DNA of 64,000 nucleotides from an uncultured Oscillospiraceae bacterium (GCA_948616425.1 CAPGBJ010000053.1:1-64000), one strand, 5' to 3'; counted from the stretch's first letter, positions 25,321-34,497 are shown. Translations and numbers: made by a program. Notes: generated from the letters alone by a model not told the origin.

Positions 25321-25358
25321 ACCACACAGGGGCGCCCTGTAGGGCGCCCCTGTGTGGT
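25321..25358. repeat. Perfect long hairpin in the gap before mutY
   Basis: Arms of 18 bp without mismatch (ACCACACAGGGGCGCCCT and its complement) around a GT loop. There is no T-tract after it on the plus strand, and only TTTCG on the minus strand. It may act as a terminator or transcript stabiliser for the C_GCAxxG gene. The rest of 25245-25568 is AT-rich without a supported gene. Confidence 0.7.
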
Positions 25359-25568
25359 GATCTGGAAGGATGGATGAAAAAGGAATGATGGAGTCAAAGA
25401 TTGAAAACTTTTTGAAGTCCCGGCAAGAGCGGCAGCCAGAGCTTCGTTAAATTTTTAACCTTTGCTCTGTGAAAAACTTTACCACTCCTCTGCCAGAAAT
25501 ACCATCCCCAAATCCATTATATTGATTATTGGTATTTAGTTATTATGTTTAGAAGGGACAGCCGTCGA

Positions 25569-25597
25569 TTGCATTGAACTTTGAGACATGATATGAT
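25569..25597 (+). promoter_or_regulatory. mutY promoter
   Basis: -35 TTGCAT at 25569-25574, 17-bp spacer, -10 TATGAT at 25592-25597, about 38 nt before the GTG start of mutY. Confidence 0.65.
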
Positions 25598-25634
25598 AAA
25601 ATAGTTAAAATTACCTGTCCAGAGGAGTGTTTTT

Positions 25635-26681
25635 GTGGACGAACTGTGTCAGATACCTGTCCCTCTGCTGGTCTGGTACCGGGAGAATGCCAGAAAGCTC
25701 CCCTGGCGGAGCGATCCCACGCCATACCACGTGTGGATCTCTGAGGTCATGCTTCAGCAGACCCGGGTGGCGGCGGTGCTGGACTACTACCGCAGATTTC
25801 TGGAGGCGGCCCCCGACGTGTCCGCCCTCTCTGCGCTTCCCCAGGACCAACTGATGAAGCTGTGGCAAGGCTTGGGCTACTACAGCCGGGCCCGGAATCT
25901 CCAGACGGCGGCCAGACAGATTATGGAGTATCACAGCGGAGTATTTCCAAATACTTATAAAGATATCCGGGCCCTGGTCGGGGTGGGGGACTACACAGCG
26001 GGGGCCATCTCCTCCATCGCCTTTGGTCTGCCTGTCCCGGCGGTGGATGGAAACGTCCTTCGCGTGGTCGCTCGGATCACTGGAGACAGTGGCGATATCA
26101 CCACCCCCGCTATGAAAAAGAAGGTCACCCAGGCTCTGGCCGATGTCATCCCTCTGGAGTCCCCAGGGGATTTTAATCAGGCCTTGATGGAGTTGGGCGC
26201 CACCGTGTGCCTGCCAAACGGCGCCCCTCTGTGCCAGCGATGCCCAGTGGCCCACCTCTGTCGAGCCTTTCAGGAGGGGAGGACAGAGGAACTGCCGGTG
26301 AAGGCCGCCAAAAAGGCCCGTCGGGTAGAGGAACGCACCGTTTACCTCCTCTTCTATGGAGACCGCGTGGCCCTGCGCCGCCGGCCGGCCCGGGGGCTGC
26401 TGGCCGGGCTGTGGGAGTATCCCAACGAGCTGGAGAACGGCACTGACTGGCCAGTACAGTGGGGCATGTCCCTCCCCGCCCTGGGGAGGGCAGGGGCCGG
26501 GAAACACATCTTTACCCACATTGAATGGCGTATGACCGCTCTGGCTGGAGTGCTGGACAGTCCGGACCTGCCGGAGGGCTGGGTGTGGGCGAACCGGACA
26601 GACCTGCGGGACCGCTATGCCATCCCCAACGCATTCCAAGCCTTCGAGGGAGTCGTCTCAGACCACCTGGGACATTTCTGA
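25635..26681 (+). CDS. mutY: A/G-specific adenine DNA glycosylase
   Basis: 348 residues. MutY removes adenine mispaired with 8-oxoguanine. The catalytic Glu lies in WISEVMLQQTRV, the HhH motif is LVGVGDYTAGAI, and the catalytic Asp lies in VDGNVLRV. The iron-sulfur loop CLPNGAPLCQRCPVAHLC has the C-x6-C-x2-C-x5-C spacing. A C-terminal NUDIX-like domain (about 230-345) recognises 8-oxoG. GTG start at 25635 behind AGAGGAG. The radical SAM gene follows after 13 nt. Confidence 0.96.
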   Translation: MDELCQIPVPLLVWYRENARKLPWRSDPTPYHVWISEVMLQQTRVAAVLDYYRRFLEAAPDVSALSALPQDQLMKLWQGLGYYSRARNLQTAARQIMEYHSGVFPNTYKDIRALVGVGDYTAGAISSIAFGLPVPAVDGNVLRVVARITGDSGDITTPAMKKKVTQALADVIPLESPGDFNQALMELGATVCLPNGAPLCQRCPVAHLCRAFQEGRTEELPVKAAKKARRVEERTVYLLFYGDRVALRRRPARGLLAGLWEYPNELENGTDWPVQWGMSLPALGRAGAGKHIFTHIEWRMTALAGVLDSPDLPEGWVWANRTDLRDRYAIPNAFQAFEGVVSDHLGHF

Positions 26682-26694
26682 GAGGGGGCGCGCT

Positions 26695-27573
26695 ATGATC
26701 TGCCATCTTTGCCCCCGGAACTGCGGGGCGGAGCGCACACAGACGATGGGGGCCGGGTCCTGCCGGATGCCGGAATCTCCTGTCCTGGCCCGGGCCGCCC
26801 TCCACCACTGGGAGGAGCCCCCTGTCTCGGGCAATCAGGGCTCTGGGACAATCTTCTTCTCTGGCTGTTCCCTGGGCTGTGTGTTCTGTCAAAACGAGAA
26901 GATCAGCCATCAGGACTTTGGGCAGGCGGTCACCCTGGACCGCCTGCGGGAGATCTGCGAGACCCTCATCGACCAGGGCGCGCACAACCTCAACTTCGTC
27001 AACCCCACCCACTACGCGCACACCCTGGCCGCCCTGCTGGAGCACTGGCGTCCCCCTATCCCTGTTGTATTCAACACAGGGGGATATGACAGAGCGGAGA
27101 CCCTGCGGGGGCTGGCGGGCAAGATCGACATCTACCTCCCTGACCTGAAATATTTGGATAGCGACGCCGCCTGGCGGTACTCCGGGGCCCCCGATTACCC
27201 GGAGATTGCCCAGGCCGCCATCCGGGAGATGGTCCGCCAAACCGGCCCCTGCCGGTTTGATGATAACGGTTTGTTATTGAGCGGGACAATAATACGACAT
27301 CTTATCATCCCCGGCCAGCTGAATCAAGCCAAGGCGGTGATGGACTGGGTAGCCCGGGAATTTGCGCCGGGGGCGGTGCTTTTTTCCCTTATGAGTCAGT
27401 ATACCCCCTGGGGGGATCTGTCCGCCCTCCCGGAGCTGAACCGCCGTCTGCGCCCCGGTGAGATGCGGGCGGCCCGGGAGTACATGGAAAATTTAGGTCT
27501 GGACGGCTTCACCCAGGAGCGGACCTCCGCAGGGGAGGAGTACACCCCGCCCTTTGATTTGACGGGGATTTGA
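26695..27573 (+). CDS. PflX-like radical SAM protein
   Basis: 292 residues of the radical SAM superfamily, related to pyruvate-formate-lyase-activating enzymes (PflX group). An N-terminal MICHLCPRNCGAER holds three or four extra cysteines. The SAM-cluster motif is CSLGCVFCQ (C-x3-C-x2-C), followed by VNPTHYAHTL and FNTGGYD, and DIYLPDLKY lies near the middle. The partner protein is not evident here. ATG at 26695 follows AGAGGGGG; the open frame upstream shadows mutY. Confidence 0.9.
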   Translation: MICHLCPRNCGAERTQTMGAGSCRMPESPVLARAALHHWEEPPVSGNQGSGTIFFSGCSLGCVFCQNEKISHQDFGQAVTLDRLREICETLIDQGAHNLNFVNPTHYAHTLAALLEHWRPPIPVVFNTGGYDRAETLRGLAGKIDIYLPDLKYLDSDAAWRYSGAPDYPEIAQAAIREMVRQTGPCRFDDNGLLLSGTIIRHLIIPGQLNQAKAVMDWVAREFAPGAVLFSLMSQYTPWGDLSALPELNRRLRPGEMRAAREYMENLGLDGFTQERTSAGEEYTPPFDLTGI

Positions 27574-27617
27574 GGTACAGAAGACCGATTGCAGCCAATC
27601 GGTGAAAGAATGCTGGC

Positions 27618-27658
27618 GGCCAAAGGAGCCTGACGCACCGCGTCAGGCTCCTTTGGCC
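27618..27658. terminator. Strong terminator between convergent genes
   Basis: 19-bp perfect arms GGCCAAAGGAGCCTGACGC and complement with a short loop, followed by GAAAAAC on the plus strand. It separates the radical SAM gene from convergent rlmH. Confidence 0.8.
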
Positions 27659-27706
27659 GAAAAACACTTCCAGACGGCTTCCCGCCTATTTTCAGGCGGA
27701 ACCGTT

Positions 27707-28189
27707 TTATTTATGGTAGGGCGCCCCCTCGCTGATCTTAAAGGCCCGGTAGATCTGCTCTAGGAGCATGACCCGGGCCAGATGGTGGGGGAAGGTCATG
27801 GGGGACATGGACAGCTGAACATTGGCCTCGGCCTTGATGGAGGGGTGGAGACCATAGCTGCCGCCTACGACAAAGACCATATGCTTGTCCCGGCTGCGCC
27901 CCGGGACGGGAAACATCTGGGGAAGCTCCTCGCTGGAGCGCATCCGGCCCTCCACGCACAGGGCGACAACCCGGGAACTGGGGGGAATTTTGGCACGGAT
28001 AGCCTCCCCCTCCTTTTCCAGGGCAGCGGAGATCTCCCCCAGGGAGGGCTTCTGAGGCAGCTTGACCTCGGGAAGTTCCATCAGGGTCAGCTTGCAGTAG
28101 GGGGATAGCCGCTTGATATACTCGGCGCAGGCGTCCTTATAAAACTTCTCCTTCAGCTTGCCTACACAGATGAGATAGACGCTCAACAT
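27707..28189 (-). CDS. rlmH: 23S rRNA (pseudouridine-1915-N3)-methyltransferase
   Basis: 160-residue SPOUT methyltransferase RlmH that methylates pseudouridine 1915 in helix 69 of 23S rRNA. Signatures are the opening LICVGKLKEKFYKDACAEY, central VALCVEGRMRSSEE, the SAM-knot VFVVGGSYGL and the C-terminal MTFPHHLARVMLLEQIYRAF ending in PYHK. Full length. It overlaps the upstream hydrolase gene by 7 nt, so both are likely cotranslated. Confidence 0.97.
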   Translation of the reverse strand: MLSVYLICVGKLKEKFYKDACAEYIKRLSPYCKLTLMELPEVKLPQKPSLGEISAALEKEGEAIRAKIPPSSRVVALCVEGRMRSSEELPQMFPVPGRSRDKHMVFVVGGSYGLHPSIKAEANVQLSMSPMTFPHHLARVMLLEQIYRAFKISEGAPYHK

Positions 28190-29004
28190 ACCGCAGCCCC
28201 TCTGGGTTCCTTCAGACGAAAGGTGGGACCCAGGGCGTCGGCGGGAGCCACCGACAGGGAGATATCCCGCTCTGGGTCGCAGCCCATGGCCGTCAGCCGA
28301 AGGGCTGTCACGTCGTAGGCCCGGGCGGGGGTGTTGTTGGTCTGGGACAGGTGGGCCAGCACCACCGACCGGGTGCCGTTCTCCACCGCGAAGGCGGCCA
28401 GCTCTGCCCCCGCCTCGTTGGACAGGTGGCCGTAGTCCCCTAGGATACGCTGCTTTAAGTAGTAGGGGTAGGGACCGGTACGGACCCAGTCCACATCGTG
28501 GTTGGTCTCACAGACCAGGAGGTCACAGCCCCTCACCGCCTGGCGAACCGGCTCGGTGACATAGCCCAGGTCGGTACACAGCACCGCGCGCCCTCCCTCC
28601 CCGGCAATGGACCAGCCCACGCTACCCGCCGCGTCGTGGGAGGTGGGGAAGGACTCCACCCACAGTGCGCCGATCTGCACCCCCGTGCCCGCCTCCTGCT
28701 TGCGGAACAGCGCCCTTACCTCGTCGCACTGGTGCCGCTTGTACCACGCCCAGAGGGTGGGGCCGGTGGCATAGATGGGAGCTTCCGCCTTTTTGGTGAG
28801 CACACGCAGACCGGACACGTGGTCGCTGTGTTCGTGGGTGAGCAGAATGGCGGACAGCTGGCGGGGCTTGATTCCCAGGGCCGCCAGCCCGGCGGTGATC
28901 CGCTTCGCAGAGATACCCGCATCCAGCAGGATATGGGTGTCCCCGCAGGATGCTAGGGCGGCGTTGCCCAGCGAGCCGCTGGCAAGGGTGGTAAAGGTGA
29001 ACAA
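28183..29004 (-). CDS. MBL-fold hydrolase (YycJ/WalJ-like)
   Basis: About 273 residues of the metallo-beta-lactamase fold. ASGSLGNAALASCGDTHILLD leads to the metal motif LTHEHSDHVSGL (HxHxDH), with further ligands in FPTSHDA, CTDLGYVT, ETNHD and LAHLSQTNNTP. This matches the YycJ/WalJ-type nuclease-like family. There is no ATG at the homology start; TTG at 29004 preceded by CGGAG fits both SD spacing and the family N-terminus, whereas the ATG-opened frame to 29244 adds an unrelated 80-residue shadow. The start remains less certain than the rest. Confidence 0.85.
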   Translation of the reverse strand: MFTFTTLASGSLGNAALASCGDTHILLDAGISAKRITAGLAALGIKPRQLSAILLTHEHSDHVSGLRVLTKKAEAPIYATGPTLWAWYKRHQCDEVRALFRKQEAGTGVQIGALWVESFPTSHDAAGSVGWSIAGEGGRAVLCTDLGYVTEPVRQAVRGCDLLVCETNHDVDWVRTGPYPYYLKQRILGDYGHLSNEAGAELAAFAVENGTRSVVLAHLSQTNNTPARAYDVTALRLTAMGCDPERDISLSVAPADALGPTFRLKEPRGAAVC

Positions 29005-29021
29005 AATATCGCTCCGTTTCC

Positions 29022-29429
29022 TTATGAATCTCGTCTGTCCCGCCGCCAGCCCCAGAAAAACGCCCCAACCACGAGGATAACTTCCAGGGGCAGGGCGGCG
29101 AACAGAGCCCTGCCAAATGCCTGTCCCAGCCATGCAGCTCCGGCGCCCCCCAGCAGGCAGAACAGGGTAAAAGACGCCAGCGGAAAGGTGAGTTTTTGAA
29201 GCCGTCTGGGGGCAGGCATCAGGCAGATCCCTATGCTGATACAATAGGCCATCAATGCAGGCAGGAGGGCAAGCAGCGCCCTCCTGGATTGACTGTCTGT
29301 TGGCATAGTGGTCTCATTTTCGTATCCGCCAATCCCCGACAACATCCGGGGAAAGAGAAAAAAGAGGAACCCCAGTATGGCTGCGGAGCACAAAAGAAAG
29401 CCCCAAAGCCGCTTTGTCTCTGGTCTCAT
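29022..29429 (-). CDS. Membrane protein of unknown function
   Basis: 135 residues with four hydrophobic segments (about 8-28, 50-70, 82-103 and 107-126) and a basic end (WGWRRDRRDS). It overlaps the murA stop by 4 nt (ATGA), so translation is coupled to murA. I recognise no family. Confidence 0.78.
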   Translation of the reverse strand: MRPETKRLWGFLLCSAAILGFLFFLFPRMLSGIGGYENETTMPTDSQSRRALLALLPALMAYCISIGICLMPAPRRLQKLTFPLASFTLFCLLGGAGAAWLGQAFGRALFAALPLEVILVVGAFFWGWRRDRRDS

Positions 29430-30742
29430 CCCACCTGAGACTGATCTTCCTCACCGGGCACCGTGATGGTCTGGATATTGGCGCCCACAGAGGCCAGCTT
29501 CTCCACGATGGTCTCGTAGCCCCGCTCGATGTGGTAGATGCCGTCGATCTCGGTGGTCCCCTGGGCGGCCAGTCCGGCGATGACCATGGCGGCTCCAGCC
29601 CGCAGGTCGCAGGCGTGGACGGGGGCCCCCGTCAGGTGATCTACCCCTTCGACGACAGCCACCTTGCCGTCTACCTGAATGTGGGCCCCCATACGGCGGA
29701 ACTCGTCCACATAGCGGTAGCGGTTGTCCCACACACCTTCCGTGAGGACACTGGTCCCCCGGGCAATGCACAGCACAGCGGCAATCTGGGGCTGCATATC
29801 AGTCGGAAAGCCGGGATAGGGCATGGTCTTCACATTCACTCGGCCCAAAGGTCCGTCCCGGCGCAGCAGCAGTGCGTCGTCCTGCTCCTCCACATCCACC
29901 CCCATTTCCACCAACTTGGCGGTGATGCAGTCCAGATGCTTTGGAATCACATTTTTAATCAGTACCTGACCCCCAGCCGCGGCCACGGCGGCCATATAGG
30001 TACCCGCCTCGATTTGGTCAGGGATAATGGAGTAGGAACCGCCTCTCAGCCGCTCCACCCCATGAATTTTGATCACGTCGGTGCCGGCGCCCCGGATATC
30101 GGCGCCCATGGAGTTGAGGAAATTGGCCAGGTCCACGATGTGGGGCTCTTTGGCGGCGTTTTCAATGATGGTCATACCGCCGGCCAGGGTGGCGGCCAGC
30201 ATGATATTCATAGTGGCGCCCACAGACACCATGTCCAAATATACTTGTCCACCGGACAGCCGGGCCCCGCCAGGCACTCGCGCGCAGATGAGACCGCTGC
30301 GCACATCCACCTCGGCCCCCATAGCCACAAAACCCTTGATATGTTGATCAATGGGCCGGCCGCCCAGGTCGCAGCCCCCGGGCAGGGGGACCTCCGCCCA
30401 GCCGAACCGGCTGAGCAGGGCGCCCACCAGATAATAGCTGGCCCTGATTTTTCGGGCCAGCTCATAGGGGACCTGCCGGTTGCGGATGTGGGAGCAGTCC
30501 ACCTCCACCGTGGTCCGATTGATTGTACGCACGTCGGCTCCCAATTCCCGCAGGATCTGGAGGATCAACGTCACATCGCTGATCTGGGGGACATTTTCAA
30601 TTCGGCAGACTCCGTCTACCAGCAGGGCGGCGGGAATAATGGCGACAGCGGCATTTTTCGCTCCGCTGATCTGAATGGTTCCGTGGAGGGGGTTCCCCCC
30701 CTGGATCAGATACTTGGTCAAAGAATGCACCCTCTTTTCCAT
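29426..30742 (-). CDS. murA: UDP-N-acetylglucosamine 1-carboxyvinyltransferase
   Basis: 438-residue MurA, the first committed step of peptidoglycan synthesis, adding enolpyruvate from PEP to UDP-GlcNAc. The N-terminal GGNPLHGTIQISGAKNAAVA holds the catalytic Lys-Asn. The active-site cysteine loop reads PGGCDLGGRPIDQHIKG, so the fosfomycin-sensitive Cys is retained. The catalytic Asp lies in YPGFPTDMQPQ. Full length with an inverted alpha/beta repeat. The start (MEKRV) could be shorter by a few residues. First of the murA-membrane protein-MBL-rlmH run. Confidence 0.96.
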   Translation of the reverse strand: MEKRVHSLTKYLIQGGNPLHGTIQISGAKNAAVAIIPAALLVDGVCRIENVPQISDVTLILQILRELGADVRTINRTTVEVDCSHIRNRQVPYELARKIRASYYLVGALLSRFGWAEVPLPGGCDLGGRPIDQHIKGFVAMGAEVDVRSGLICARVPGGARLSGGQVYLDMVSVGATMNIMLAATLAGGMTIIENAAKEPHIVDLANFLNSMGADIRGAGTDVIKIHGVERLRGGSYSIIPDQIEAGTYMAAVAAAGGQVLIKNVIPKHLDCITAKLVEMGVDVEEQDDALLLRRDGPLGRVNVKTMPYPGFPTDMQPQIAAVLCIARGTSVLTEGVWDNRYRYVDEFRRMGAHIQVDGKVAVVEGVDHLTGAPVHACDLRAGAAMVIAGLAAQGTTEIDGIYHIERGYETIVEKLASVGANIQTITVPGEEDQSQVG

Positions 30743-30891
30743 GTCTTGGAATCTATCGATGATATGGCGCAGGCGCCATATGTAAAATCAAAGCACACCC
30801 GCAAATTGTGCAGGGCATAACAAACCGGATATATTATAGCACTATTATAACCGCCCTGCAACAAAAATTGCAGAGCATATGAACAAATTGT

Positions 30892-30936
30892 AAAAAAAGA
30901 CGGACAGCGGGGGGAAAACCGCGCCCTCGCTGTCCG
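30892..30936 (-). terminator. Rho-independent terminator after hemW
   Basis: Arms CGGACAGCG (30901-30909) and CGCTGTCCG (30928-30936), followed on the minus strand by TCTTTTTTTAC. The rest of the hemW-murA gap (30743-30968) is AT-rich. Confidence 0.82.
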
Positions 30937-30968
30937 ATGCTCAAAAATTTCCTGTAAAAAATTGTAAA

Positions 30969-32195
30969 TCATTTGCTGTTTCTGCTCTGAAACTGTTCCC
31001 GGACTCGGGGCAGCAGCTTAGACAATCTGGCCCGCTCCTGGCGCTCCATCAGGTCGGCCATGAGCTGATTGGATACCAGGAAGCCCCTGGGGGTGAGCCT
31101 CCACCGGCCCTGGGCCGTCTTCTCCGCCCAGCCCTGGGCCGCGAACTGCTCCAGCCGCGCTTCGATAGGGGCAAAATCCATAAAGTAGTTCCCCCGATAT
31201 TCCCACTCCTCGATCCCATGGGTGGTGCGCAGGCGGAGCATGAGGTACTCGCTGCTGCGTTCCTCCTGGGGGATCAGGTCTTCGCTGTCCAAAAGGGTTC
31301 CCCCCTCCAGCACGCCCCTGATGTAGCCGTCCAAGTCCCGTACCCAGGCGTACCGGCGGCCGCCAAAATCGGAGTGGGCCCCGGGACCAAAGCCAATATA
31401 GGGTTCCATCTGCCAGTAGCGCAGGTTGTGCCGGGATGAAAAGCCGGGTTTGGAAAAGTTGGAGATCTCATACTGCTCATACCCCGATTGGGCCAGCCGC
31501 TCCACCATCCACAGGTACATATCCGCCTGCGCGTCGTCATCGGGCAGCGCCTCCCCCCTGGAAACTCGGGCGGCCAGCGCAGTGCCCTCCTCCACCTTCA
31601 ATCCATAACAGGACAGGTGCTCCGGCCCCAGGGACAGGGCGTACTCCACCGACCGCTGCCAGCTGTCCATAGTCTGGCCTGGCAGGCCATAGATCAGGTC
31701 CAGCGACAGGTTCTTCAGCTTGGCCTTTCGGGCCGCAGCCACTGCCTCCCCCCCCTGTTCCACCGTATGGGGGCGGTGAATAGATAACAGTTCTGCCGGG
31801 CAGGCGGACTGTAGCCCCATGGAAATCCGATTGAATCCCGCCCTTCGCAGGGCGCGCAGCGCCCGGAAGCTGACGCTGTCCGGGTTGGCCTCAAACGTAA
31901 TTTCCGCGTCCCGGTCCACGCGGTAGTGCTTTTTTACTGCGGAGAGCAGCTCACGAAGCCGCTTCTCACCATAAAAACTGGGGGTCCCCCCGCCAAAATA
32001 TATAGTATCCACGGAAAAGCTCCGGGCTGACAGCGCGGTCTCCTTCAAGTGGGCCAGAAGGGCCCTCTGGTAGTTGTCCATTCCCTCCTCGTGCCCAGCC
32101 AGGGAATAGAAATCACAGTAATCGCACTTGCTGCGGCAGAAGGGGATGTGGATATAAATCCCCAGCTTGTCCCCCCCGGTCTGCTTGCCTCTCAT
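30969..32195 (-). CDS. hemW: Radical SAM heme chaperone HemW
   Basis: 408 residues of the HemN-like HemW group, which transfers heme to membrane enzymes rather than oxidising coproporphyrinogen. The SAM-cluster motif is IPFCRSKCDYCDFYS (C-x3-C-x2-C), with IYFGGGTPSF and ANPDSV following. The C-terminal HemN domain (about 290-370) contains SSRHNLRYWQ and a typical winged segment. The ATG at 32195 is preceded by AAGGAGGT; the upstream open frame to 32372 has no site. A predicted promoter lies at 32301-32329. Confidence 0.93.
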   Translation of the reverse strand: MRGKQTGGDKLGIYIHIPFCRSKCDYCDFYSLAGHEEGMDNYQRALLAHLKETALSARSFSVDTIYFGGGTPSFYGEKRLRELLSAVKKHYRVDRDAEITFEANPDSVSFRALRALRRAGFNRISMGLQSACPAELLSIHRPHTVEQGGEAVAAARKAKLKNLSLDLIYGLPGQTMDSWQRSVEYALSLGPEHLSCYGLKVEEGTALAARVSRGEALPDDDAQADMYLWMVERLAQSGYEQYEISNFSKPGFSSRHNLRYWQMEPYIGFGPGAHSDFGGRRYAWVRDLDGYIRGVLEGGTLLDSEDLIPQEERSSEYLMLRLRTTHGIEEWEYRGNYFMDFAPIEARLEQFAAQGWAEKTAQGRWRLTPRGFLVSNQLMADLMERQERARLSKLLPRVREQFQSRNSK

Positions 32196-32300
32196 CCTGT
32201 ACACCTCCTTCGCATCACCTACAGGGGGCGCCACGCCGGACGGCGTCGGGGCCCCGGTGCAAGGCTGTCTCTCCCTGTCTATAGATGGTGTGTTCGTTCT

Positions 32301-32329
32301 ATTATAGCAAGAAATCTTCCCTCTGCCCA
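32301..32329 (-). promoter_or_regulatory. Probable hemW promoter
   Basis: Minus strand: -10 TATAAT at 32301-32306, 17-bp spacer, weak -35 TGGGCA at 32324-32329. It gives a ~100-nt leader. Confidence 0.5.
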
Positions 32330-32404
32330 GAGCATTTTTTGTCGAAAAAAGGGGAGACAGGGCGCCGGCCATGTGTCCAGTCGCTGGGGCGATACGGACA
32401 GAAT

Positions 32405-32430
32405 AAGGGGCCGCCTTTAGGCGGCCCCTT
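32405..32430 (-). terminator. Terminator after 2-hydroxyacid dehydrogenase
   Basis: Perfect inverted repeat AAGGGGCCGCCT/AGGCGGCCCCTT with a 2-nt loop, immediately downstream of the minus-strand gene ending at 32445. Confidence 0.75.
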
Positions 32431-32444
32431 GAAACGATATTCTC

Positions 32445-33386
32445 TTACTCCAGGTTGAGGGCCTCTTTCACCTTATGAATGATGTGGGCGCCGATATCCC
32501 GGGAGGCGTCGACAGTTTGAGCGCCCAGGTGGGGTGTAACCACAAAGTTGTCACACTCGAACAGAGGGGAATCAAAGCCTGCGCCCTCAGTCAGACCGCC
32601 GGCCGCCAATTCGTTCTCCATCACGTCGGAGGCGTAGCCGCCGATTTTACCGGCCTTAAGGGCTTCGTACATGTCTTTTTCGTTGACAATTCCACCCCGA
32701 GCCATATTCAGAACCACGGCGTCGTCCTTCATGCCCTCGATGGACTTGGCGTTAAACAGATTGCGGGTCTCGTCATTGAGGGGCATGTGGATGGTGACGA
32801 AGTCAGAGACCTTCAGCACCTCCTCAATGGACATGCTCTTCGCGTGCTGCTGCTCAAAGACCTCGGCGGGCAAGTAGGGGTCATAGGCCACCACGTCCAT
32901 CAGAAAAGCGCGGGCCAACTCGCCCACCCGCTGGCCGATGCGGCCGAAGCACAGAACGCCCAGCGTCTTGCCCCGCAGTTCGCGGCCTACAAACTTATAC
33001 TTGTCCCAGTTCTTGTTGACCTTCACATCAATGCAGGCGGGAATGGTGTGGCGGGAGATGTCCAGCATCTTAGAGATGGTCAGCTCAGCCACAGCGTTGC
33101 CATTCAGACCAGGGGCGTTGAAAACCTGGATCCCCTTGGCTTTGGCGGTGTCCATATCCACGTGGTTCAAACCCACAGAGCACACGCCGATGACCTTCAG
33201 CTTGTGCGCGGCGTCCAGAATTTCCTTGTTGATGGCGGGATCCACCCGCATGATCAGCACCTCATAGTCGCCAATCATGCCGGCCAGCTCTGTCTGAGTG
33301 GGGAGGATCTTGGTATCCACCTGCATATATTTGCCCAATTCCTCGGCAATGGCGGGGGAGACGACGTCAATGATGAGACACTTCAT
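32445..33386 (-). CDS. D-3-phosphoglycerate dehydrogenase-like 2-hydroxyacid dehydrogenase
   Basis: 313-residue NAD-dependent dehydrogenase of the SerA/2-hydroxyacid family. VIGVCSVGLNHVDMDTAKAKG and NAPGLNGNAVAELTISKML are the substrate-loop blocks. The nucleotide fold has LGVLCFGRIGQRV (the usual first Gly is Cys). Catalytic residues lie in NMARGGIVNEKDMYEAL (Arg), SDVMENE (Glu) and VTPHLGAQT (His). No ACT domain, so regulation by serine is unlikely. It is divergent from a LysR gene that probably controls it. Confidence 0.9.
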   Translation of the reverse strand: MKCLIIDVVSPAIAEELGKYMQVDTKILPTQTELAGMIGDYEVLIMRVDPAINKEILDAAHKLKVIGVCSVGLNHVDMDTAKAKGIQVFNAPGLNGNAVAELTISKMLDISRHTIPACIDVKVNKNWDKYKFVGRELRGKTLGVLCFGRIGQRVGELARAFLMDVVAYDPYLPAEVFEQQHAKSMSIEEVLKVSDFVTIHMPLNDETRNLFNAKSIEGMKDDAVVLNMARGGIVNEKDMYEALKAGKIGGYASDVMENELAAGGLTEGAGFDSPLFECDNFVVTPHLGAQTVDASRDIGAHIIHKVKEALNLE

Positions 33387-33456
33387 AAAATCAACATTCC
33401 TTCCTTGTTCTCAAATTTTGGGCCTAAGCCCGGTTGAAACGCCTTTACTGTTGATT

Positions 33457-33469
33457 ATTATGCCATAAT
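33457..33469. promoter_or_regulatory. Palindrome in the divergent LysR region
   Basis: ATTATG-C-CATAAT, a 13-bp perfect palindrome. Its ATTATG half (33457-33462) is a possible minus-strand -10 (CATAAT) with TTCCCA as -35. This is a plausible LysR-type operator between the divergent genes. Confidence 0.45.
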
Positions 33470-33503
33470 TTCGCCAGTTTGGGAAGTACATTTTTGTCGA
33501 GGG

Positions 33504-33532
33504 TTGCCACAATCTTTTGGCTGTGGTACAAT
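33504..33532 (+). promoter_or_regulatory. lysR gene promoter
   Basis: -35 TTGCCA at 33504-33509, 17-bp spacer, extended -10 TGGTACAAT ending at 33532, about 32 nt before the GTG start. Confidence 0.75.
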
Positions 33533-33564
33533 GAATTATCTGCTAAAAAAGGAAGGACGTTTTT

Positions 33565-34497
33565 GTGAATTTTCAACATTTAAAATATTTCCTGATGGTG
33601 GCGGAGGAGCTGAACATCACCCGGGCCGCGGAGCGGCTGTACATCTCCCAGCAGTCGCTGTCCAACCACATCGGCAACCTGGAACGGGAGCTGGATGTGA
33701 AACTGTTCACCCGTTCCCCCAAGCTTTCACTGACCTATGCCGGGGGGCTGCTGGTAGACACCGCCACCCAAATTCTGGACCTGCACAGCCAGTACCTGTC
33801 GAAAGTGGGGGACATCAACAAGCAGTATATGGGGGTGCTGCGCGTGGGCATCTCCCACACCTGCGGACTGGCGCTGCTGCCCGATATCCTGCCAAAATTT
33901 CGCGAAGAATTCCCCCAGGTGGAGTTCTCCCTGTTCGAGGGCAACTCCAATCAGCTGGAAGATGAACTGTCCCACGGCCGGGCTGACCTGATTATCTGCT
34001 TTCAGCCCATCATTATGGAGGGCGTGACCACCGTCCCCCTCACAGAACAGCAGCTTGTGATGGTGGTGCCGAAGACCTTTACCGACCGGCTGTTTGGGGC
34101 GCAGGCAGAGGAGGTCCGGCAGCAGTTTTACAAAGGGGCGGATATCCGCGCCTTTGAGCAGCTGCCCTTTGTCCTGATTAAGCGGGGCAACCGGACCCGA
34201 AGCATTGTAGACCAGTATTTCAGCCGGTATTTCTTCAAGCCGCAGCTGATTTTGGAGACGGAAAACACGGTGACTACCCTGGCCATGGCCCAAGCGGGCA
34301 TTGGGGTCACCATCTGCCCGGAGCTGTTTTTGCGGGCCATTCCCGCCCCCGCGCCTGGGTCAGCGGGGGTAGATCTGTTTCCCCTCACCGATCCCTCCAC
34401 CTTCAGTAAATTGGTGGCGGGCTACCGAGAGGGACGCTATCTGTCTCACTTTGGACAGAGATTTGTGGAGATAGCCCAGGAGACGCTGCGGAAATAG
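33565..34497 (+). CDS. LysR-family transcriptional regulator
   Basis: 310 residues. The N-terminal winged HTH (1-60) reads MNFQHLKYFLMVAEELNITR then AAERLYISQQSLSNHIGNLE, typical LysR. The ligand-binding domain (about 90-305) has periplasmic-binding-like folds. GTG at 33565 behind AAGGAAGG. It is transcribed divergently from the 2-hydroxyacid dehydrogenase, the usual arrangement for a LysR protein and its target. The inducer is unknown. Confidence 0.93.
   Translation: MNFQHLKYFLMVAEELNITRAAERLYISQQSLSNHIGNLERELDVKLFTRSPKLSLTYAGGLLVDTATQILDLHSQYLSKVGDINKQYMGVLRVGISHTCGLALLPDILPKFREEFPQVEFSLFEGNSNQLEDELSHGRADLIICFQPIIMEGVTTVPLTEQQLVMVVPKTFTDRLFGAQAEEVRQQFYKGADIRAFEQLPFVLIKRGNRTRSIVDQYFSRYFFKPQLILETENTVTTLAMAQAGIGVTICPELFLRAIPAPAPGSAGVDLFPLTDPSTFSKLVAGYREGRYLSHFGQRFVEIAQETLRK

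Noticed and set aside
25370..25450. 26-codon frame after the long hairpin (MDEKGMMESKIENF...)
   Set aside because: The GGAAGG is too close to the ATG, no promoter is seen and the peptide has no recognisable feature. Not enough to call.
29005..29244. 80-residue N-terminal extension of the MBL hydrolase
   Set aside because: It overlaps the 29022-29429 gene and reads as unrelated sequence; the family begins at the TTG/ITF region with a good SD.
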